A stretch of DNA of 64,000 nt from Dasypus novemcinctus (taxonomy: Eukaryota > Chordata > Mammalia > Cingulata > Dasypodidae), in contig NC_080673.1 of NCBI RefSeq assembly GCF_030445035.2, positions 163,428,216 through 163,492,215 of the forward strand. Reading direction: 5' to 3'. The translations under genes were made by a program, and so were the position numbers. The notes beneath the pieces are model-generated. The model saw only the letters and a program-made list of their open reading frames with translations. It was not told where the DNA came from and did no database searches. Below are positions 57,756 through 64,000 of the stretch, piece after piece; positions within the stretch are counted from its first letter, which is position 1, and every line of letters begins with the position of its first letter.

Positions 57756-58666
57756 TGCGGCGGCTTGCTCGGTCAGTAGAGGTGGGGTTGCCTTGCCCCA
57801 CGTTGGGCGCCAGCTGCGACGGTTTGCTCGGTCGGTAGAGGTGGGGTCTGGCTGCGGATGAGGGGTCGGTCCAGCTCTGGACGAGGGGTCGGTCCCGCTT
57901 GGGACGAGGGGTCGGTCCGGCAGCAGACGAGGGATCGGTCTCACAAGGGGTTGCGCGGTTCGGCTGACGGGGTTGCCCGGCGAAGCCGGCGATGAAGGGG
58001 TCGCCCGGAGAAGCCGGCGACGAACTGGGGACAAGGGAGGCCAGGCCCTTGTCGGGGGCTCTCAGGACTGGAGGGCGCACGGCAGAAGAACTACCACGGA
58101 GACAAGGTAAACACGCAAGTCCACTTTACTGAGGGAGAGGCAACAGTTTTATAGGGGCTGGGGAAGGCTGATTGGTCGAAGCCACGCCCTGTTCTGATTG
58201 GTTGCCAGCGAAAGGTCAGTGGGCGGTACTGGACGGGGGAGGGGTGGTGGTTAGGGATTGGCTGTCGCTGTTGCTGGGGGAAGGGGCAGGGTTTAGGGAT
58301 TGGTGGCTGCTGTTGCTGGGGTGGAGGGCAGACTGGATTTTTCCGCCCACGCCTGGCTGTTGCTGCTGTTGGGGGAGGGGAAAAGGGCAGACTGGAATTT
58401 TCCACCCTGCGCCTGCGCAGGGAGAAAGAAGAAGAAGGGTGCCACCCCACAGGCATCAGGTGGCGCCATCCGGGAGGAGGGGCGGCCGCGGAAGCACGGC
58501 TGCCGAGAAGGGGAGACCCGAGGGCACTCTGCGCCCATGCCGAGCTTCCTTCAGGGGTGGCGGTGAGTCCGACCAGCCACCCTATTATGGGGGCAGCGGC
58601 TTGGCCTGCCGCGGCTGCTCCCCCGCCAGGCCAGCAAACCACACTTCAGCCAGAGGGGTGACCGCA
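57756..58666 (-). mobile_element. Class II (ERVK-like) ERV remnant: LTR, PBS, 3' stub
   Basis: In minus orientation: an 852-bp LTR (58666 to 57815, TGCGGTCACCCC...CCGTCGCA), two bases, a tRNA-Lys primer-binding site (57812-57795), a few bases, then only the last ~34 bases of an LTR (57789-57756, ...GAGCAAGCCGCCGCA). Hexamer GCTATA occurs on both sides (57750-57755 and 58667-58672), the exact 6-bp duplication of a class II insertion. So the ends are the true proviral ends, and the gag-pol-env region and most of the 3' LTR are missing. The LTR is GC- and CpG-rich, with repeated GAGGGGTCGGTCC-like units (57860-57935). Its long frames (183 codons minus, 167 plus) are LTR read-through, not genes. 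Confidence 0.88.
57795..57812 (-). other. tRNA-Lys-type primer-binding site
   Basis: Minus strand TGGCGCCCAACGTGGGGC is the complement of the 3' end of tRNA-Lys(1,2), used by betaretrovirus-like class II ERVs. It lies two bases from the LTR end. Confidence 0.88.
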
Positions 58667-58837
58667 GCTATATAGGACTTATTTTAATAATTAGGGAAAT
58701 TTGAATGTGCACTATATAATCAATTATATTATTGAACTTGGGTGTGCTAATAGTATTGTGTATTTAAGAGAAAGTTCTTGTTCTTAGAGACATATGCTGA
58801 ATTATTTAGAGGTAAAATGTTAAAATAACTGCAACTT

Positions 58838-59259
58838 GGGAAGCAGACTTGGCCCTGTGGATAGGGCATCCGTCTATCACATGCGAGGTCCGCGGTTCAA
58901 ACCCTGGGTCTCCTTGACCTGTGTGGAGCTGACCCACGCGCAGTGCTGATGCACGCAAGGAGTGCCGTGCCACTCAGGGATGTCCCTTGCGGAGGGGAGC
59001 CCCACGCACAAGGAGAGCGCCCCATAAGGAGAGCCGCCCAGCGCGAAAAAAAGTGCAGCCTGCCCAAGAATGGCGCTGCACACACGGAGAGCTGACACAG
59101 CAAGATGACGCAACAACAACAAAAAGGAAACACAGATTCCTGTGCCGCTGACAACAACAGAAGCAGACAAAAAGAAAAACATGCAGCAAATAGACACAGA
59201 GAACAGACCACTGGGGCAGGGTGAGGGAGAAATTTTTTTTTAAATCTTAAAAAAAACCA
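58838..59259 (+). repeat. Long DAS-type SINE, perfect 11-bp target duplication
   Basis: Starts GGGAAGCAGACTTGGCCCTG, B-box GGTTCAAACCC, body GCGCAAAAAAAAGTGCAGCC-like and tail TTTAAATCTTAAAAAAAACC. Target duplication AACTGCAACTT is identical at 58827-58837 and 59260-59270. Confidence 0.96.
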
Positions 59260-59749
59260 AACTGCAACTTACTTTCAAATGTTCCAGAAAAAATATGTGA
59301 AAGTGTGTTTAAATGTACATACAAAACACACACAATACATACACAAATACATTCATATACACACACAAAGAGGTAGAAAGAAAATATTACAAAATGTTAC
59401 AACTGGTAACTCTAGGTAAAGAAACTGGCAGTATTTATTAAGCTATTCTTTCAAATTTTATAGATATGAACTTTTTCAAATAAATAATGGGAAAAGAGGT
59501 AAAGAGAAAAAAAGGAAAGGTGATTGGTCTGGAAACTCTTCCAGATAAATTTATGTAGAAGATGGTCCTATTTTATCATTTAAATGTTACATTAGAGGCA
59601 AAATCAATATATAATATGATATAGCATAATATTATGATACAATAACAAATGAATTAATTAAAATAATAAACTCTGGAGAAAATGCCCAAAAGTTTCAATT
59701 CACTTTAGTTATTATAATTGTCTGGAAACAGAATGTGTGTAGACTCCAG

Positions 59750-59895
59750 AGCAATAAAACCATGAATTTTAATCTCCATATTGCCGTTTACTAACTGTGA
59801 TTTTCGGCACGATATTTAACATAAATTTGACATTTCTTGGATTTCTCTCTTCTATAAAACAAATATAATAATACTTAGGTAATAAGGTTGTGCTG
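59750..59895 (+). repeat. Possible MIR fragment
   Basis: TTTACTAACTGTGATTTTCG, TATTTAACATAAATTTGACA and AAATATAATAATACTTAGGT follow MIR order with heavy divergence. Confidence 0.4.
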
Positions 59896-59914
59896 ACAAA
59901 TACAGTAGTGCTGC

Positions 59915-60085
59915 AGATCAGTAGCTTTCAAACTTTAGTTGCATCGCAATGGTCTGGAAGGTATGTCTCTACCCCCAGAGTTTCTAATTCAGTATGTGAG
60001 GTGGCTTGAAAACGTGCATATCCAAGTTCCCAGAAGACTCTCTTGTTGCAGGTCTGTGCACTATACTTTGGGAACTCTTGCTACA
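59915..60085 (+). mobile_element. MER5-like hAT DNA transposon
   Basis: CAGTAGCTTTCAAACTTTAG, TACCCCCAGAGTTTCTAATT, CAGTATGTGAGGTGGC and TATACTTTGGGAACTCTTGC match MER5A/B, including its inverted-repeat-like ends. Confidence 0.85.
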
Positions 60086-60089
60086 GATA

Positions 60090-61015
60090 TTAAAATTGAA
60101 AACTTGGTGTTCTTTCTGTGCAATACAAAGAGAGAGCTGGTCTGCTGCCTCTCAGGAAAACATTTATTACCTTCAGAGAGTTCTTTCACCAACCAGGTGT
60201 CACTGCACTTTTTTTTCTTTTCCAGGAAGCCCATTACCACGCTCATCCCTGCCTAAGCCTAAACACTCAAAACCCTTTCCTTACCCAGGAGCCAAACTAA
60301 TACAGAATCTGCAGTGAGTTCTTTCTACCACTGTTCCTTTTTCCAGAAGTAGGTAATATATATTGAAAATATATAAAATAAACTTGGACTGAGAAAGAGA
60401 ATTCCATAGACTCAAGAACCCCAGGTAATAGTGCCTACTAATATTGCTCTCGAGGGTCCATGAAGGCTGTGTCTCTCTGCATCTGCCTCTCCCACAGCTC
60501 AAAGTCATAAGCTTCCATAAGCAGTGTCAACCCTCTCCAGCCTCCAATCCAATGGGAACATCTGGCAGTATCCTTGGAAGCAAATGGGCTCTGGAATCAG
60601 TCTGCCTCGTCAGTGCCTGTGTGTAGGGTGCTCAGAGAGAAAGGAGTCCTGTGGTACCTTTGTGAGCATCCAGCATAAATCCCAGAGCCAGGCTACAGGA
60701 TGATTTTTTGCCCTGACTCCTGATTTTCAACTGTATTCCCTGCTAGACAAAAACTGCAGCCTAGAACCTCAGGTTGATCATATTGGACCTTTCTCATTTC
60801 TGTCCCTGAAGTGTGGCCTGAGTGATAGTCAGATAAATTGAATTCCTTCATATGAACCGTGTGAACCAGAAGGCCCATTGCCATCGGCCTGTTATGTCTC
60901 AGCTTGGACCTCTCTTTTCAGATCATTGTCCGGAGCGCTTCTAAGAATACTCTGTTCTCTGACTTGGTTATTTTGACATCCATCTCTCTTAGATGCTTAT
61001 CAGAGGAGTAGCATA
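60090..61015. other. Unassigned sequence
   Basis: No gene recognised. Short overlapping frames at 60006-60317 show no domain. Confidence 0.35.
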
Positions 61016-61019
61016 ATAT

Positions 61020-61215
61020 ATTGTGAAGAATACAGACTCAAGAGTCTCAAGAGTTAGATTATAATCCCAACTCTATTACTTACTAGATTAGGTAAACTTT
61101 GATTTGTTAATCTGTAAAATGGGAATAACAAACCTGATTCATAGGATTAAATGATAATGCATACGAACACACTTAGCACAGTGCCTGACTAGAGTAAGCA
61201 TGAGCTCTGTTAAAA
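61020..61215 (+). repeat. MIR SINE
   Basis: GTTAGATTATAATCCCAACT, CTATTACTTACTAGATTAGG, TTAATCTGTAAAATGGGAAT and CACAGTGCCTGACTAGAGTA are MIR blocks in order. Confidence 0.88.
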
Positions 61216-61336
61216 ATGATGATGATGAAAGTAATGATAATGTGAATATGACTACTGACAGAGGGAAGAAAAGGAAGAAAATTATTCTCGTTGGTGAAGT
61301 TAAAAATCTTCATCTACTCTCTGGCCATTTTCAGCA

Positions 61337-61417
61337 CTACTTTTACCTCTCCAACTTAAACTCCTACCATAGCTTGCAGCCCAGTAATAGGGCTTTAAAA
61401 ACTAAATAAAAAACCTT
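61337..61417 (+). repeat. 81-bp dispersed duplication, copy A
   Basis: Matches 63040-63120 over 81 positions with three mismatches and no gaps; begins CTACTTTTACCTCTCCAACT and ends AACCTT. Sequence outside the 81 bp is unrelated in the two places. I do not recognise a family. Confidence 0.95.
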
Positions 61418-61639
61418 GCCAATGGCTGTCCCCCAAAAAAGCAAAATCTATGAATGGACATTCTTTTCTTTCCATAGTAGAAGGAACTTCTAAAGAGTTA
61501 TGGTATAATTACTATGCTTCATGGAATTTCATAATGGTGGGAATGTTCCCAAAGGAAACATCCACTCTCTATGAAGGGCCATGAATCTGAAGGTTGGAAA
61601 TATTGCCCTGAATAAAGCTAGACCACACAGTATTATATT

Positions 61640-61875
61640 TTTTATTAATTCAAATTGTGCAATGCAAAGTGTAAACCATAATGTAAACTATAGTTCAGTT
61701 AGTAGCAACACTTCAATATTTTTCAATTGTATCAAATGTGCTATACTAATGAAAGATGTTGTTAATGGGGGAAAGTGTGAGAGGGAGGGGGGGTGGGGTA
61801 TATAGGAATCCCCTATATTTCCAATGTAACCTTTATGTCATCTAAAACTTTGTTTAAAATAAAGATAAAAAGGTG
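61640..61875 (+). mobile_element. 5'-truncated L1 3' UTR
   Basis: GTGTAAACCATAATGTAAAC, ATGAAAGATGTTGTTAATGG, a G-rich stretch, GGGGTATATAGGAATCCCCT, CCAATGTAACCTTTATGTCA and an A-rich end. Same family as 30915-31365. Confidence 0.8.
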
Positions 61876-61969
61876 GCTACATAAGTGAATGCCCTTGTTT
61901 TTAGAAAATGTGCATGTCAGTATTAAGTCCTCAAGGAGCATGATATACAACCTACACTCAATTATTCAG

Positions 61970-62165
61970 AAAATGGATGGATGGATAGATAGAGAGATGA
62001 CAGATAATGAATAGATGGATGATAGAATGATACAACAAAGGTGGCAAAATGTTAAAATTGATAGATCTGGGTATCTACAGGTTTGGGTAATGTCAGAGTT
62101 CTCTATGGGTTTGTATAATTTTCTAACTGTCCTTTAAGTATTTCAAAAATAAAAAGTTAAAAAAC
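61970..62165 (+). mobile_element. Old L1 3' end with GATG/GATA tract
   Basis: ATGGATGGATGGATAGATAG is followed by GTGGCAAAATGTTAAAATTG and GTATTTCAAAAATAAAAAGT, the usual end of old L1M elements. Confidence 0.65.
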
Positions 62166-62169
62166 ATAG

Positions 62170-62860
62170 AATAGTGAACAGAAGAATATAATGCTGCATT
62201 AAAGTGAGTTTTTTGGAAAGGTAGCAAAAAAATCTCATGGAAATATGTTTATGTATGGACATTTCTGTAGCTTCTATTTATGCCCTAAAGAACAAAAATG
62301 AATGCTTTTAACCTGTTTAAAAATACCGTAATCAAACAAAAATGACAAGAGCAACAACAAAAACAAAACAAGACACATTGCACAGTCTGATTTGATTTTT
62401 AAAAGAACACGTATAGAGTTGTGCACTCTAAGGTAATAATGGTATTTATCTTTCATTGTAGAATTATGGATTTTCTTTTCTTTATTGGTGTTTTTAATAT
62501 TCTACACATGCTTGCACATTATTATACACAATATTCTGAATTCAGCTTCGCTCCCTGTCTCACATTCTTTTACAACTACTACTCCTGGAAAATAAATCAG
62601 CCTACACTCCTAATCTTTTTTATAAATAACCAGGAGAAAACCCACTCATGTTTTCCTAAGAACATTTTTCGTTTTTCCGTTAAACACTATCCCAGTCTTT
62701 TAAAAGTGCCCTATTAAGATGTTCTTCAGGTACTGTCTTAGTGACTTTCTCATCAAGAAGCAGGGTATGCTCACTCTGCCATGAAAAAATGGTACAAGTT
62801 TCAGAGCTCAGATTTACCTGCTTTTTCCTGAGACCAGCTTTCATACCGAGTCCCCTTTAT
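62170..62860. other. Unassigned sequence
   Basis: No gene or repeat recognised. Confidence 0.35.
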
Positions 62861-62869
62861 AGTCTGTGG

Positions 62870-63035
62870 GCCCATTAGGTTAAATCATAATTCTGCCATT
62901 CCCAAGCTGTGCAAACTGGAACCCTTTACTCAAGCACTCAAAACCTCAGTTTCTTCATCTGTATAACTGATGTATGAATACTTACCTCACAATGTTTTTG
63001 TTAGGATTACAAGACTCATAAAATATAGTACTGTG
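62870..63035 (+). repeat. MIR SINE
   Basis: AATTCTGCCATTCCCAAGCT, AAACCTCAGTTTCTTCATCT and TACTTACCTCACAATGTTTT, then GTTAGGATTACAAG, follow MIR order. Copy B of the 81-bp duplication begins just after it. Confidence 0.75.
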
Positions 63036-63039
63036 TGGT

Positions 63040-63120
63040 CTACTTTTACCTCTCCAACTTAAACTCCTACCATAGCTTGCAGTCCAGTAATAGGGCTTCA
63101 AAAACTAAATTAAAAACCTT
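63040..63120 (+). repeat. 81-bp dispersed duplication, copy B
   Basis: Same strand as copy A at 61337-61417, three mismatches over 81 positions, no tail and no target duplication visible at either place. Confidence 0.95.
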
Positions 63121-63239
63121 AAGATTATCCATGGTTTATACATGTAGATCCAGACCATTCAAATGATAAAGCTTACAAAGTGATTTTTTACTAAACCGTG
63201 GTTTATTTATCTGTTTTTATATCCACCTTTAAAGAAGTG

Positions 63240-63560
63240 GATTATTTTCCTTGCTAGAAATTTGCTCAAAGAATCTCCCTGCGCACAAGTGCCTGTGTTT
63301 CTCTAGGGTAGAAAAGTGGAATAGAAGGATTATTACATTTTTGCATCTTCAAATTTACACGATATTCCCAAATTGCTTTTCTAAGTGGATGAGCCAATTC
63401 ACACTCCAACCAGCATGCATATGCTTTGCATTTCCCCCCACATCCTCACTAATGCTTGGTATATCAACATACTGCATATGTTGAATATATTATTATATAT
63501 TGAATTTTTGCCAATTTACTATTGTTATATATTTTCACTCCTGACTGAAATAATCATATG
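63240..63560 (-). mobile_element. Antisense old L1 (L1M-type) fragment
   Basis: CCAAATTGCTTTTCTAAGTG, CAATTCACACTCCAACCAGC and CCCACATCCTCACTAATGCT are the reverse of the old L1 segment also seen in 38920-39690. Confidence 0.75.
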
Positions 63561-64000
63561 CCAGCAATTTCATTAACATCATTTTCTGCAAAAACTCTTT
63601 GTAAATATTAGGAGAAAGACTATATGAGCACTTGATTCTAAGAGTTCAATAAGTCATTGAAGGATAGTCTCAAAGACAATAGAATCAAGGAATGAGAGGA
63701 GTGAATAAACATTTGAAAATGTAAATATAAATAAAAATCATGTTATTCTTATGAGGTTCCCAAAGTTAAAACTAAAGAAACCATAAGCTTGACTCTTGAT
63801 CTAAAGCTTAGGGTCAACTAGATTGTATTCATTTTTTAATAAACTACAAGAATTTGTATTTCCCTCTTCATATCTTTCAGTGGCAGGATAGAAGGTTATT
63901 AGACCATCATAAAAATTATTACATATTGCCCACTGAGATATCATTTCATATTCCGTTTACCTAGCAAATAAAGATTAGCTCAATAATTCGTACATGGATT
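63561..64000. other. Unassigned sequence
   Basis: No gene or repeat recognised up to the window edge. Confidence 0.35.

Larger units (their letters stand above)
57450..59510 (+). mobile_element. Old L1 (L1M-type) 3' UTR with nested ERV and SINE
   Basis: Left: GGAGGTGGGACATTCTACTA, AAGTTAAAAAGACATGATAA, CAAAAAGCTATA. Between the insertions: GGGAAATTTGAATGTGCACT, GAGAAAGTTCTTGTTCTTAG, GAGGTAAAATGTTAAAATAA. After the SINE: ACTTTCAAATGTTCCAGAAA, ACAAAATGTTACAACTGGTA and AACTTTTTCAAATAAATAAT. Removing the ERV and the SINE restores a continuous L1 3' UTR. Confidence 0.8.

Noticed and set aside
58091-58675. Long GC-rich open frames (183 codons minus, 167 plus) that look like a proline-rich protein gene
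   Set aside because: They lie wholly inside a class II ERV LTR with defined ends and target duplication; CpG-rich LTR sequence has few stops on both strands.

Overview
This is a 64 kb stretch of nuclear DNA from a placental mammal, almost certainly an armadillo (Xenarthra, cf. Dasypus novemcinctus). The diagnostic evidence is about fifteen copies of the tRNA-derived DAS-type SINE, a family described from the nine-banded armadillo. They come in a long ~400-bp form with a tRNA-like head, G-run and A-rich tail, and in a short ~90-bp form. Old eutherian repeats accompany them (MIR, L2, MER5, MLT1/MaLR, MLT2/ERVL, L1M), together with lineage-type L1 3' ends and LTR families. I see no intact protein-coding gene, no convincing exon series and no functional RNA gene. 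The longest open frame (242 codons, minus strand near 17.7-18.5 kb) is a read-through of an L1 fragment and an LTR. The window reads as AT-rich intergenic or deep intronic DNA.

Layout. 0-6.7 kb: an HSP90AA1 processed pseudogene with an inverted 5' part, L2, old L1 and MaLR-type LTRs. 7-15 kb: two abutting short DAS SINEs, a long sense L1 carrying a DAS SINE, then an ERVL-type internal remnant with a degenerate dUTPase-like segment. 15.9-19.4 kb: an antisense L1 split by a DAS SINE and an LTR. 20-22 kb: an old L1 3' UTR holding a solo class II-type LTR. 24.4-32 kb: a decayed antisense class I-like provirus (5' LTR, leader, gag start, integrase core), itself hit by SINEs, an LTR and an L1 3' fragment. 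32-35.5 kb: an L1 carrying a U6 snRNA/L1 chimeric retroposon and a 5'-truncated DAS SINE. 35.5-57 kb: sparser old repeats and microsatellites. 57.4-59.5 kb: an old L1 3' UTR holding a GC-rich class II ERV remnant (tRNA-Lys primer-binding site, 6-bp target duplication) and a DAS SINE. 59.7-64 kb: MIR/MER5/L1 relics and an unexplained 81-bp dispersed duplication.

The window is best read as layered retrotransposition. L1 machinery moved its own RNA, the DAS SINEs, HSP90AA1 mRNA and U6 RNA into each other, while retroviral LTRs inserted with 5-6 bp target duplications. I found no new functional system. The most informative loci are the mechanistic fossils: the twin-primed pseudogene, the U6/L1 chimera, the LTR-PBS-stub provirus and the 81-bp duplication. 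Repeat family names come from recalled consensus sequences, not from a database search.
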